A DNA stretch of 64,000 bases from Whalleya microplaca (GCA_022497155.1 MU385728.1:372001-436000), one strand, 5' to 3'. Shown: positions 48,901-61,662, counted from the first letter of the stretch. Numbers and translations are program-made. Notes: a model not told the origin generated them from the letters alone.

Positions 48901-50579
48901 ATTTTTTTAAACTCTAACGATAAAAAGCTAGCAGATTAAAAATAGCAGCTATATAATAATAGTTATTACTATAATAATAAAGTTATTAAAAAAGGCGAAA
49001 AAAAAGCTTTTATTATATATAATAATTAGGCAGTTTTTAATAAAAATAATTATATTTATTTCTGCCGTACCTAAAATAAAATAACTAAAGCGTTTAACGT
49101 ACTAACTTATTAACGTTATAATAAATTATATAAAAATAATTCTACATTTTTTATTTATAGTATTTAATATATATTAGTATTTTTAACTAAAATAAAAATA
49201 CGCCCTTTATTTATTTAAGTAAAAAAAGTTATTAATAAAACCTTTTTTGCTATATAACTAAAAAGTAACGATATAAAACTGCTTGTTATTTCGTTATCTA
49301 GCGATAATAAAAATTACCTTAGCGAATTTAACCCCGACAACCCTTTTATATCACTTTTTATTAAGCCCCGTATTATTTATTTAAACGGAAAAAACGGAGC
49401 CCCGATAAAAAGCTATATATATTTAATAATAAACGTAATACTTAAAAAAAGCAAAGACTTAACTACTATTTATAATAATATAAGCTATTCCCGGTTTATA
49501 GTAAATAGAAAATAGCTATTTAAAAAAGCTAACGACGTTATAATTACAACTAAGGAATTTATTACAGTTAGCGGTATTAACAGATAAATTAACCTATAAG
49601 AACGGGCTTTTTTTTTATTTATAATCGAAAGTAAAAAAAATAATATAAAAAAACTGGTAAAGTTCCTTTATTTAACGTGACTTACTGATAGGTTAAAGTT
49701 AAATTTATTACTCGGCTCGAATTTCTTTAACGCTAACGAAACGGAAATAAGTTATAAAATAAATATTATTACTTTCGGCTTATATAACGATATTAAGGTA
49801 TCTATATAATTTACTAGAAAAAAAGATATAATATAATACTATATTATTATAGCTTGCAATATAATAATACCCTTACGCTTAATAATAGCTATTTTTATAT
49901 AATATATAAATCTTCCTAAATATAATAAAGATAGCGTGGTTAAGAATTATATATTTATTACCGAATATTCCGGCGCGCTTAATATTATAACTGACAGCAG
50001 GTTATAAAAAATTATAGCAGTTATTAACAGTTCCGATAAGCTAAGGCAAATTTATCGTAAGGCCTATTTAGGCTATATCGAAAACTATTATAATAAAAAA
50101 TACGTGGCCACTATATAAAAAAAAGCCTCGCTAGCGCAAACTGTTATAGCTATTATATTAGGTGATAATACCTAAGATAATATATAGCTAATATCGGAAT
50201 TTGAGATTTTTAATAAGCTAGCATAAGCTTTTTACTTTAACGAAACTACTATTAATAACGTGTGGACAGCAGTAAAAAGAGATAAGATTTATGTCGGCAA
50301 TAAGCCACTATTATTAGGTATAGCTAGACTAGGAAATACCCCTGAAATTAGGATAAAATACGGAGTGTATATATGTAATATAAAACCTAAGCTAGCAAAA
50401 TATTTTAAGGTATATCTCGAGAGCAAGAAATTATGGAAAAACTGCGGTATTATAAACCTTTTAAACAATAAGAAAATAATTATTAATTTCGTTAAAAAAT
50501 AGTAAAATTAATTTAAATTTATAACTATACGGCTATATGGTTTAAGTATTAAGAACTAGGACTTTTTAAATAAGGTTTT

Positions 50580-51990
50580 CGGCAAAATGTACTAAAAATA
50601 TAAGATAAAATGGCAAACTAAACCTACCTCTTTCGGGTATCTAATTTTCGTTATTTAGCGGACTATTAACGGTATGCGAAAGGGTTATATTATAGTAGAT
50701 TTAAAGGCATTAAATAAAATAATCGTACCGGACGTTTATCCGCTGCTTACCTAAAAATTAATTATGAAAAAATTAAAAAGGTATATTTATTTTTCGGTAT
50801 TCGATTATTTTAAATTTTTTTATTAGCTGCCGGTATACCCGGATTATTAAAACCGGATAATAATTATGTCGCCGCGAGAACTTAAAGTATCTAACGTTAT
50901 ATTTATAGGATTTCGAAATAATTTAGCTTATATTTAGCGGTTTATAAACTAAAAGTTACGTAAATTCTTTTTATTTATAGCAGCTTATATCGATAATATT
51001 ATTACCTTTAGCCGGAATGCCGAAAAATATATTAAATATGTTATAGTTATATTAAATGAATTTAAGTAAATCGGTATTATTTTAAATCTTGAGAAATCTT
51101 TTGTCGCTTATTTATTTATTAAGTTATTTGGTTTTAATATAAACGGTACCGGAATTTTTATAACTAATAATAAGATTTAGGCAATTAGAAATATTATTAT
51201 ACCTATTACACTTAATACTTTTAAAATATATATTAGTATAACTGGATTTCTGCGAAAATTTATACCGTGGTACTAGCAGAAAGTCGATTTTTTATAGTAG
51301 CGTAAAACTTAACTTTTAGCAAAAAAATAAAACGCGGATTAAATATTTAAATCTATTAATAAATAAAAAATATATACGGCAAAAATAAAGTTTAAGCTAA
51401 TAAATAAAAAACGTAAATCCTTTATAATCTTATAAAATTAGTTAAATAATTTTTATTACTTAGTTTATTAAAATTATAACGAGATTACGTTTATTAAAAT
51501 TGACATTTTTAAAAAGCGCGGATATAGCGTAATAGTTTTTTATCTAGCTATATCTTAAAATAACGTTAATATATCCGTTAATTCGATATTTTTTATTATA
51601 TTTTTATTTAAAACGCTAACTAACGCTAAAATATAATATAAAGCTATAAAGCTCGAAGTTTTTTATTTTATTTAGATATACCGCTAGCTAAAGATATATA
51701 TTTAGTCTTATATATAAGGCGTTATTATACTAACAGATTATTAGGCCACTCGAGCTATTATAAATTAAATCAGTTAAAAGTTAGCGGATTTAGTAAAAAT
51801 AAATAATAAGTTTATAATAGTATTAATATATTTATTATAATTTCGGCTAAACGTGCGGTATATTTCGGGAAGGTTAAACTTAATACCGGATATATTATTT
51901 CGGCTTTTAATTAAACTTAAGTAAAACGAGGTAAAAAATAAAACTCGAAATACTTTAAATAATATTTTTAACAATTTCAGTTATATAGCT
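50580..51990 (+). pseudogene. Decayed reverse transcriptase and RNase H
   Basis: Read through stops, the forward frame shows the Gypsy RT palm region at about 50720-51260. The active-site box, near 50985, reads YIDN where YIDD is expected, a G-to-A change typical of RIP. A thumb segment follows (TGFLRKFIPWY near 51240). From about 51440 to 51780 an RNase H-like pattern follows, ending near ILTDYQATR. Many stops replace Gln and Trp. Not functional. Confidence 0.8.
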
Positions 51991-52239
51991 ATTATAGAAA
52001 TAATATTAAATAATAACTTCCGATAAAAGTTATATAACGGATACGAAAATAAGCAGAAATAACGTAAACTAATTGTAATACTAAAATTCGGCAGAAAGAA
52101 ATAGTACGGTTATTGTTATAAATTATCCGATAACAGTCTTTTATATTATATTACGGAATACGGCTAGCGGTAATTATATATACCAAATATTTATATAGGT
52201 AATATTTTCGATATTATATATAATAAAAAGTATTATTTC

Positions 52240-53110
52240 GGTTCTAAAAAAATAATATAAGATTTTAAAAGTATAACTATCTTAAATTTAATAAAAAAAC
52301 TATAGGATTACGTTCGTAAATATCCCAACTGCCTTAAATATAAGCAAGATAAATTTAAGCCGATTAGTTAATTATAATTTATAAATAGCTTTTTTATTCC
52401 GTTTTATATATTAATATAAAACTTTATAGTTAAATTACTAAAAAAGCTCTCGCTCGGTATTATATAAAATATATTAGGTTATAATAAAATCAATACCTAT
52501 TTAACTATAGTTTATAAGTTTTTTAAAAAGTATATACTAATTACGGGCTACTTTATATATACGGCGAAAATATAGGCCGATATAATATTGCAAGTATTAC
52601 TGTTTTATAACTAAAGTATATTTTATAAAGTTATTTCCGATAGAAACTTTAAATTTATTAGCGAAATATAGCAAACTATTTTCGCCCGCTTAAAAATAAA
52701 GTTTACTATATCGACAGTTTATTATCTTTAAACAAATAGGTAATTAGAAAAAAGAAATTAGGATATCGAAATAACTATTAGGTATTATATAGCGGCGACG
52801 GGTATATAATAAACTATTATTTTATTAGCTTTATAATATAACTTAAATAACTTAAAATTATTAATCCTAAATAAATCTCTTAATAAAATAGTTTATAGTT
52901 TTAAATTTAATTTAGTTTTATCTATATTAAAAGTCCCTAAAAAAGCTATTAACTATAAAACGTTTCGTAATTTATACTAAAAGGAAGCGAAAGCTGCTAT
53001 TAATTTTACGGCCGATAATATGAAAATACGTTATAATTCTAAATATAATCCGCTTTTATTTAATATAAGCGAAAAAGTTTATTTAAAGCTATATAAAGGA
53101 TATTATTTAT
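52240..53110 (+). pseudogene. Decayed integrase
   Basis: The forward frame shows, in order, a Cys pair of the N-terminal zinc-binding part (CPNCLKYKQDKF near 52330), the catalytic-core landmarks around FIVKLL and VISDRNFKFI (about 52420-52660), and a downstream segment with a TVYYL-like landmark. One catalytic Asp position has been altered and there are many stops. The order RT, RNase H, IN is diagnostic of Ty3/Gypsy. Confidence 0.75.
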
Positions 53111-53329
53111 TAGGCAATTTATTAAGAAAATAAAGCTAATAATATACCGGACTTTTTATAATCGTTAAATATATAGGAGATTTAATATATAAATTAAATT
53201 TTCCCAAATATTAAAAGGTTTATTAGGTAATTTTAATAACGTAACTATTTTTAATTCCGATAGGTAAGGATTTATAATATTACAAAAAGCTTAAGCTAGG
53301 ATAAGTTTTTATTAATAAAAATAACAAAA

Positions 53330-53520
53330 AATAGAAATCTTTCGAAATCGACCGGCTATTTAAATATAAAATATCGAAAATTAATAGCTATTTTATTTTA
53401 AAGTATTTGGTACGTTAGAAAAGGTACGAGATAATATATAATAAGTAATATTTACGAAAATTACTTATATAAAACGTATCCGAACTAGTAACCAAATTTG
53501 ACGCAAAAAATAAGTTATCT
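53330..53520 (+). pseudogene. Decayed chromodomain-like segment
   Basis: After the integrase the frame reads FEIDRLFKYKISK, then YFILKYLVR, then NVSELVTKFD: the three landmarks of a retroelement chromodomain, with a stop in the aromatic-cage region. This would place the element among chromoviruses, which target heterochromatin. Confidence 0.55.
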
Positions 53521-56027
53521 TTAAACGAGCTTAAGTTTAGGACGATATCTGGAGTGACAGTTATTCCCGAAATAGTAGTTTTTTTTATTCCGACTGATTT
53601 AAATACCGGTTTTTCTATTCCGGTAAATTCCGATCTAAATTAAAACTAAAAAATCGTCCGCACTATCCCGAAAATAAATATCGAGATATAACTGTTATAA
53701 AAAAACTTCTAAAAAAGCCCGCCATTATATCTTATATATTGTTTATATATTAACCTTTATTTATTATATATAACGTTTTAAGTAATATAAATATAAAAAA
53801 AAAAAATACGAACTTTTGCTCCCTATAATATTACATTTCGTTACGGACTTATTTCGTTAGTAATATAGCCAAATATTATATTATTTTTAATATATACCTT
53901 TTTACGAAACTTAATATAGCGGCAGCAAAAAAATATCCGGCTTATAGCTATAGCGAAAATGAGTAGAACGGATAAAAACGAGATATTACTTACTAAAAAA
54001 TTATTATATCGAAATTAAAGGAGGTAAATTTCGCGCCTATAATTATCCCAATAAAAAACCCGCGAAAATATACCGCTAAAAACGTACTTACGGCTTTATT
54101 TAAAAATACTAAAACTTTTTAGAAATAAGCTTTAACAGATATGCCTATAGTACTTTAGGTAAATATTAATAAAACGCTAGTATATATAAAGCTATTTCGT
54201 CCCGGTAAAATAGTAGCTAAAACTACTTTATATAAAAAGGTTAAAAAAAAGCTAAAGGCTTTATAACAAGAACAGGCAATAAATCTAACGACGAAATTAC
54301 TACAGCTAAATAAAAAGTAGCTAAAAACTTTTAAATTATATAGTAATGCCTATAATAGCGTAAGTTTTATTTTTAAAAAAATCGTAGCTTTTTTAAAAAA
54401 AACCGGATTAATATAGCTATTAAATAAATTATTAATAAGATAAAATACTAATAATTAATAAAATATAAGTTTGATAAATTTAAATCCCGCTAAGTTTTAA
54501 TAAGGCAAAATATTAATAGATTTAAATTTCTGCCAGCTTATTAAAAAAGAGGTTATTACCGATATTACTATAATAAATTTTACTAAAGACGGCGAAACGG
54601 ATTTTATAAACCTTATTAAAAACGATAAAGCGCTTATTAAACTTTAAAACTTAGGACTACCGGGAGCGGATAATAAAAATAACGGTAAAATAGTACGGTT
54701 CGTTCCAGCTAATATCTCGACTTCCGGTATATTAAATAAAGCTAAAAAAAAATGTAAGCCGTATTAAACTGTCTAATAGTATTATATTCCGATAAAAATC
54801 GCTGATTTTAAATAAATAATAACGATATATATAAAGGCGTTAGTTTTATAAACGCTAAATTTCGTATTATATTGTTCGAGAACTAGGAAAAAATCTAAAA
54901 AGCTCGATAAAAAATTTAAAGGCTACAAAATCGAATATTCCTTTTAGAAAAAAAATATAACTAATTAGTCGCTTTTTATTAAAAGTCGGTATAAGATATT
55001 ATTGCTATATAGGTAAAAATAAATAACGCTAGCGTAATTAATTAAATAACGGATAAAATTTTATAAATATTTGTTAAAAAAATAAATACTTTTAACCGGA
55101 AGGTCGATACCGAGCTGGCGGATTTTTAGATAAAATTAAATAACGAATTAAATATTGCGAAAAATAAGTTCGATAAAGAAATTTATTTTGCCTAAAGTAA
55201 TTTTAATAATATAGTTGGCTTAATATAAGCTGGTATTTATAACGATATTTATAACATTTTATAAGACTTTAAAAAGTTTTTCGATAACATTAAGTAATAA
55301 ATAGTTTCGTTTATAAAGGTAACTATCCGTTCCGAAATAAATAAGCTATTTATTTTATATATATTAGCGCCGGCGATTCTTAAACGCGGGTATAGTAACT
55401 AATTTTTTATATTTATTTACTTTTTTAGTTTAGTTATCCGGTTCGGTTTTTTTTGTTTCGTTTTTTCGGTTTTTTTTTTATTTTTTCTCTAGCGTTTGGC
55501 GTTAGTTAATAAACGATATTAATAGATATAAATTAATAAGTAAAAAATCTTAAGTTGTCGATATATATATTATCGTGATATATTTTATTTTAAGTTACCG
55601 GTATATATACTGCTTTTAACGATATCTTAACCTTATCTTTTATTACTAATATATATATTGCTATAACGTTTATCCTATCCGATTTTATTATATTTTATCG
55701 ATATATATATTATCGTTAAGCTGTATTAATATTTTATCCGACTTTATCGTATTTTATTGATATATTTACTATCGTTAAGCTGTATTAATTTTAGCTAAAA
55801 CCTTTTTTATTTAATAAATTTTTAGAGCTCGTTTCGATAACGATAAAAAGGCGTTTTAAAATCGTTAATATAGGACGAAATTCTAATAACGAAAAATAAC
55901 GGTAATTAAATTGTTATTGTTATAAATAAAATTTTAGGGATAAAATAATAGTAATTAATAATAAAACTAATAAACTTATTGCTTTTATTACGGTTATTAA
56001 TAAATAACGAGGACGTTATTTTTTTTT
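53520..56027 (+). pseudogene. Extra 2.5-kb 3' region with a decayed reading frame
   Basis: Between the chromodomain-like segment and the polypurine tract, about 2.5 kb is unaccounted for by standard gag-pol. In the forward direction 54050-54350 and 54600-54760 read as long low-stop stretches with Lys-rich helical composition, suggesting an additional ORF or an older insertion, also RIP-destroyed. I cannot assign a function. Confidence 0.35.
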
Positions 56028-56028
56028 T

Positions 56029-56038
56029 AGGGGCGGGG
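56029..56038 (+). other. Polypurine tract
   Basis: AGGGGCGGGG directly abuts the TG of the 3' LTR. This is the expected plus-strand primer position, and it stands out in an otherwise AT-rich background. Confidence 0.8.
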
Positions 56039-56199
56039 TGTTATTAGGCATATATTAAAAGCTATATATACTTTTTATAGCTGCGCTATAGGTGTGTGGC
56101 TAAAGAGGTAACACAGCTACCTCTCTTTCCTTATATAGCTATAGCTTTACCCACATATATATAGCTTAAATCATTAATTATATACATTTTAGCCTCACA
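56039..56199 (+). repeat. 3' LTR (161 bp)
   Basis: Starts TGTTATTAGGCATATATTAA (3-bp insertion relative to the other copies) and ends TTTTAGCCTCACA. Its inner, 5' half carries RIP-type transitions (CTTTTTATAGC for CTCTCTGTGGC at 56071-56081), while its outer end keeps the intact CCTCACA. Confidence 0.92.
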
Positions 56200-56204
56200 T
56201 AATC
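56200..56204. repeat. Target-site duplication TAATC (right copy)
   Basis: Identical to 46159-46163. Confidence 0.9.
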
Positions 56205-56553
56205 ACTTACTTATTGTCACTTTATATTATTACTCCATTTGCCATTTCTTTTACCTTTTTTTTTGCCTTTTTAAAAGCCTTTTTTATAATAGTTATAATA
56301 GTTATAACTATAAAATATAATAGCCTTTTAAACCGAAATTGTTAAGCCTTAGCTATAGCTACACATATAAGTCCCGAAGGGACTCATTATCAATGAATCA
56401 AGCTTTATTACATACATAGGTCTCACAGAAATAAAATCAAAAAAAAATCAGAAAAAATCAAAGGACAAAAAAGAATAAACAGACGAATATATTAAACTAA
56501 ACTACTATAACTAACTAATTTAATACCTGATTACTTAATTAGTTAGCCAGCTA
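56205..56553. other. AT-rich spacer between the retroelement and the solo LTR
   Basis: AT-rich, with poly-T/poly-A runs and GTTATAATA repeats. No gene seen. Confidence 0.5.
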
Positions 56554-56699
56554 TGTGAGGTCTAAATGTGTATAATTAATGATGCTCTAAGCTATATGTG
56601 TGTAAAAGCTATAGCTATAAGGAGAGAGGTGGCGCAGCCACCTCCTTAGCCACATCTGTGGCTACGCCACAGAGAGTGTATATAGCTACAGGCCTAACA
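56554..56699 (-). repeat. Inverted solo LTR of the same family, with target duplication
   Basis: On the minus strand it starts TGTTAGGCCTGTAGC and ends GACCTCACA, 146 bp, matching both LTRs of the large element but in the opposite orientation. It is flanked by AGCTA at 56549-56553 and AGCTA at 56700-56704, a perfect 5-bp duplication, so it is an independent insertion later reduced by LTR-LTR recombination. It carries little sign of RIP. Confidence 0.88.
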
Positions 56700-56783
56700 A
56701 GCTAATTAGTTAGCTAACAAATAGCTAGACAGCTAGCCTAACCTAGCCTAATAATTTTAAGTTCATAAAAAATATCAGTTATT

Positions 56784-56894
56784 AGGCTGGCTTTTTACGC
56801 TAATATCTAGGTAACTATGCCGTTTCTTAACCAATTTCAAGCCATAAATCTACAGATACATTTAAAATTAAAGAAAATTTTACATAGCCAGCCT
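56784..56894. repeat. Possible 111-bp inverted-repeat element
   Basis: AGGCTGGCT at 56784-56792 faces AGCCAGCCT at 56886-56894. The perfect ends are only 9 bp and no clear target duplication is seen, so this is a weak MITE-like candidate. Confidence 0.2.
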
Positions 56895-59800
56895 GATTGA
56901 TTTTCACGCTTTCATACATTGGCTCGAATGTAGAGCTACTCGATAATGCGAGATCCATCAGATGGGCGAGTTATGCTAGATTGTTAAGCATACGTCACAT
57001 GGATTATAGCCTGAAAGTGAAAGCTTCGCTCCGATTAGCTACCATGATTACGCAGGACCTCACCGGATTTCACGGTTAATAGGCACGCATGCAGTATATA
57101 TATAGATAGACGCGTGATCGCAGATGACGTGCGGCGAGTGGTGACACTCAATGTACCACTATATCTTCTGGCGGCGCATCTGCCGAGGACTCCTTTGCCC
57201 GGTCCGGCCGGTGTCCGGGAAAGCCCCAACCCGGAGAGGCTCCCGGCACGAACTCCGGAGTCAAGGACTGAAAAGTGTCGCAGGATGTACAGCTATAGGG
57301 AGCCAAGGGTGTGAAAGAGAAACCTCGTTATCTCGCAGCCTGATTAGGCGCCGTCATAAACACTATACATCAATGGAAATATACGGTAGAACGGACAGGC
57401 TTTCCGGTATTACAGGAGGACGGCCGCGTGGAGTGCCTATCAGTGGTCGGACCGGCCCAACGACGAACAGACTGCGGCGGAAGAGGCAAGGAGAAGGAGC
57501 TCGGCAATATGAGCGGTCCTCTGGCGGAGACGGTGAGCGGGGAGGATTGGCGGCCGAGGTTATGATACGTCCACTAGAGTACGGCTCCGAAGAACGACTG
57601 GCTCTCTATACAGACAAGTCCTTGTAGTAGGCTTACAGTATCATCTATCTCAGCTGATATCTGAGGTAAAATGGAACATATCGGTGAGCGTAGTGACTGA
57701 ACTATACTCAAGTCAGAAACCAGCTCTCACGATACCTTTGAAATATTGAATTAATCCTGTCAATTTTCTGCACCGTGACGTAGACATCCGTCCCAGGCAG
57801 CACTCCCGTCTGCCAAGGCCGGATGTTGCCATCTTGCGACTAATACGAGGTGTACTGCATGTTCTTGCCCAGTTTTGGTTTCCAGAGTTATATCTCTTTA
57901 CATGTATCTCAATATTCTTACGGGACGAGTCGTCTTGCGAGGCGTACGAAACTGCTTATTCCCATGGGAAGGCTCCGCTGGTTTTACAAAGAACCGCCCG
58001 ACCCTCTGACGACTGCAAAGCACACCAGCCGCTGTCGGGAGAATAGAGCAAGTAAACTGTAGGAAATCCAATCGTTTTTTCTATCTACGTCATGGCAATT
58101 ACCTTCTGACTGAGCGCGCAATGCGGATCGGCTGTACTAACCATCGAGCACTAAGGCGTAGCGCGGTATCAATGGGACTGCTAGGAAACTGTCAAACGAC
58201 CATCTTTTCGTTGCCTATCCTACCGGTTCTCTAGCGCGTTTCTGTCAGCTCTGCGTATAATTGAATAACCTATTTCGAGCAAAATCTAGATGAGGATGGA
58301 CAGGCACTAGGTATCAGGACCAAGTCATCATACAGATACGATGCTTTTATTGGAATTATCAATGCTCGGCGAACATATCATTCTCCTAAACTTCATACCG
58401 CTCACATTCAATTGATTCTCAACGCCATACACAGCTCGTAGTTCCCCAGTATAAAGGTTTTCACCTGCAAGCCCGTTGCAGGCCACATCACTGGAGAAGC
58501 GGTGGCTCCTTGGCGGCATTCAACCCTAGACTCACCTCATCGTATTTCAAACGATCTCAACCCATTGTGCCCTATCAATAATTTGTATTACAACCCGATA
58601 CCGTCGCTACTTGCGTAGATGAAGGCGTATCAAGACAGAAGCCGCCTAAAACATGTAATTGCGGTTGAATCTTGATTCTTTGGATGATCGATGCCGTTTC
58701 TCCCGGAATAGGAAATTAGGAGGCGCGTAAACGAGATCCCTGGATCCCACGTATCTCCGCTTTTGATCTTAACAAGCAAGGATCTGTAGCGCGTTTCGCT
58801 TTGCCGTTGTCATGGCAACGAATTGGAGCTCGATGATCAGGGGTAAGCTCGCCTCGCGATTCAGTCATTTTAGCGTCCGGGAGATGCGGGTGAGCCGAGG
58901 TCGTTTGAAAATATCTGATGTGAACAAAATGCAGTTTGTCTAATCGGGGAGACTGGAGCCCCTTTTGAATAATTTTAACAAGCGTACAGGCCTAGCTGCA
59001 CTACCTCGATAGCTAGACCCAATGGTCAGATCTGTGGAACCACGGTGCAGTCTACGAACTGAACGTGCAGAGATGGAGAGCAAGAAGCAAAGCTCTCAGC
59101 TTCCAACAACCTACCAACCAGCCAGCCTTCCTGATTCTTGCATTGGGGCTTGCATAAGCCTGTGGTGGGTTACACACAACAGCCCAATAAGCGAGATCCA
59201 CGATGCTACGCGTACTGCGTGCTTCACGAATTTTGCTGCAAGTGTCAGCCAAAAGGTGGTTGGAAACGTTGAAAATCATGGAATATTATCATCTTCGTGC
59301 TGTGATTTGCCGTGATCTGCCCTGCATGTGGCCAATTGGATCCTCCTGAGCTCTTTTTTGCTGCCCAGCCATCCCTAGCCTAGACGCACTTCCCAACCAC
59401 GCGTCTTTATTACGGGATCGGGGGATCTTCTAATGGAGACATGGAGACCAGCCTCCAGCTTTGATCACTGCTTGCTGGACTCGCTGCCTTTAGGGTGTCT
59501 GAAGACCTCTCCGTACTGTGTGCAGCCTGCCTTGAGGTCTGTCTCGGAGTCTCACTGATCAGTGTCAATGCAGATGCAACTGCAAATGCGAGTGCAACCC
59601 GAGGTAAGACTGTGTTATATTATCTGGAAGCGGTGAAATCAATTGCATTATGCAATCAACTGCCAGACTGCTGAAAACGAATGTGACAATTCATATAGCT
59701 GACGGATTCCCAATGGGTCATATTGACCGCTGCGTCTCTCTTCGTGACAGTTTGACCAAACGGAGGCAGGAAAACTGAGAGCACTGATCACCTCTCCATC

Positions 59801-60524
59801 GGATGCATCACGAAGGAGGCTGGAGTCTGGAGTCTGTCTCGATAGTGGGCACTGGGCAAGTGGGCGGTGGGTTCATCAGAAAGATCCCCCTCCGATATGA
59901 TCAATAACATCAATAATACCCGTTGAATAACGCAAACAAACCCAAAGAACTAAGCCAAATGGTATTGCCCGGATGGTGGATGCATCATCTTACATCCCCG
60001 GTAATAGATACCGGACCACATCGTACTGTGCAAAGGGATAGGCTATGTGGGCTCAGGTCTGGTGTTGGCAGTGATAGTTCCGCAGGTTCTCGTTCTACTG
60101 GGCCCCAGCGGCCTAACTGGATCGGGCGTGCGATAAACAGACCAATCCCAGCATCTCCACCCAAGTAAACAACAGTAAACCACATGAGGCCTGCAATTCA
60201 GTTGCTAACGCCCTGCCACGCCATATTCTGCCCCTTCTCGCACCCCCAGCACTTCTGGTACTTCTGGACCGCCCGCCCACTCTCCCCGTGCGTCTCCTAT
60301 TTCTTCCTCTCCAATGATCTCTTCTGACACTTCACCTACTTTTCTCCAATCTGATCTTTACAAACCCATTTCAACTCAACAGACCCAACAAAGCCCCATC
60401 CTCCTGCATTTTCAAACCTGAATCCTGACAGAAAGAATCGAGTCAAGAAGCACGTTCTCCCGTTGCTTCTCCTCCCTTCTTTTCTTTCAGTCTTTAGAAA
60501 GAAGAGCAAGAGGAATCTTCTTGA
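56895..60524. other. Gene-poor region (about 3.6 kb)
   Basis: Ordinary base composition returns at about 56900. Frames such as 57151-57627 (158 codons) are Arg/Gly-rich without start context, splice partners or motifs, and are not called. The last few hundred bases are pyrimidine-rich and form the upstream region of hex1. Confidence 0.45.
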
Positions 60525-61662
60525 TATTCCTTTCGCCAGAAGTCGAAAGGTTGTCGAGGAGAGGACTCTCGCGCCGTTAAGGTCGCCAATCTGGACTTTG
60601 AAGCCCGCATACCCGTCCCCTTCAGCATCTTCCCTCGGACTTATAAAGAGGCTGAGGCCGAGACCACAACCCATCAGACTCACGAAGAGCTTGAGATCAA
60701 TCTTCCCGGAAAACCAGAGAAAGCCGGACGGGAAGGTCAATACTCTTCTGTCTCTGCCTCTGCTCAACTTCCTCTGCGCCAAGAGCAACGCTTCAGCGAA
60801 GAAGAGGTCCGTATCACACGTGAAGAAGAACGTTACCGCCGTCCCGGTTCCCACCGTGAGGAGTACAAGGAGCACAGGTTAGTACAGATCCCCAATTCCA
60901 ATAATTCCCATTTTTGGCTCTCCCAAGCATCTGGGTCGATACCCGTCCAAGGACACGCATTTCAAAACGATATGCGATGGGCCCACCCAATATCACAACA
61001 ACAAGAAAATCTGCCGTGGTCAATTTCCACTGCAAAACTGGGTGTAAGAGCACTTTGCTGCTTCAGCGCAGATTAGAAATGGCTCGACCAATCGAAGTCC
61101 CATGTGGATGTGACCCAATTGATTGATCACACCCACCCATCCATGCTTGGAGCTTGGACGCTGGCAAGGACCAGTTGACCAAACAACAACAATAGCCCCA
61201 TGGCCAAGAAGATCTTCCACTGACAACAAACCTTGCTCCAGACCTCACTCTTCCTTCCACGAGAGTCATCATCATCACCACCACCGCAAACCCACTCACT
61301 CGTCTTACGCCGAGAGTGAAATTGAGGTAGACCGCCGCCACCAGCCCTACCAGAGCCCAATTGATAAAATCGAGCGTGAATACCGCGCCCGAGCCCAGTC
61401 AAACTTTCAGGAAGACACTCTCGTCGCCGGATCTACCGTCGACTATACTCCCTCTGTTCGCCCGTCCCACAGCGAACACTCTCACTTTAGTGACACTACT
61501 GTCGACCTCCCTAGCTCCCGGCCTACCTACAGCGAGCACGTTACCGTCACTGGTACTACCGTTGACACCGTAAAGCCTGCACCTTCGTACCACAAGGAAA
61601 CGAAGGTCGCTGAGGAAACCGTTCGGTATCCTCGACACACCCCGGCTGTTCAAAAGTCTAGA
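60525..61662 (+). CDS. hex1: In-frame 5' extension of hex1 (long-isoform coding exons or leader)
   Basis: Two open blocks, 60525-60877 and 61242-61662, join across a 364-base intron (60878-61241, GTTAGT...CTCCAG) in the same frame as the hex1 ATG. The first contains EEEVRITREEERYRRPGSH; the second a His run and repeated STVDYTP/TTVDLPSSRP/TTVDTVKP units, all predicted disordered. An acceptor (CGCCAG) precedes 60540. No ATG exists in this frame between the stop at 60522-60524 and 61663, so a further 5' exon would have to supply the start. Alternative splicing that changes the HEX-1 N-terminus has been reported in other moulds (Trichoderma, Aspergillus oryzae). If translated, the long form would exceed about 450 residues. 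Confidence 0.5.

Larger units (their letters stand above)
46164..56199 (+). mobile_element. Full-length, RIP-destroyed Ty3/Gypsy chromovirus-like LTR retrotransposon
   Basis: A 10,036-bp element bounded by short LTRs (158 and 161 bp, TG...CA type) and flanked by identical TAATC duplications. A primer-binding-site candidate follows the 5' LTR and a polypurine tract precedes the 3' LTR. Domain order on the plus strand, read through stops, is gag-like Arg-rich region, reverse transcriptase, RNase H, integrase, then a chromodomain-like segment; RT before IN places it in Ty3/Gypsy. Almost every Gln and Trp codon has become a stop. The interior is strongly AT-rich with CA and TG nearly absent but CG retained; for example the 60 bases from 47221 contain no CA or TG and four CG. 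That is the signature of RIP acting on CpA. No frame of useful length survives, so the element is dead. At 10 kb it is longer than most chromoviruses. Confidence 0.93.

Noticed and set aside
50260..50502. 80-codon open frame inside the retroelement
   Set aside because: A chance survivor of RIP in the pol region just before reverse transcriptase; flanked by stops and not an independent gene.
57151..57627. 158-codon Arg/Gly-rich plus-strand frame
   Set aside because: No motif or splice context; several overlapping frames are equally open, typical of GC-rich non-coding DNA.
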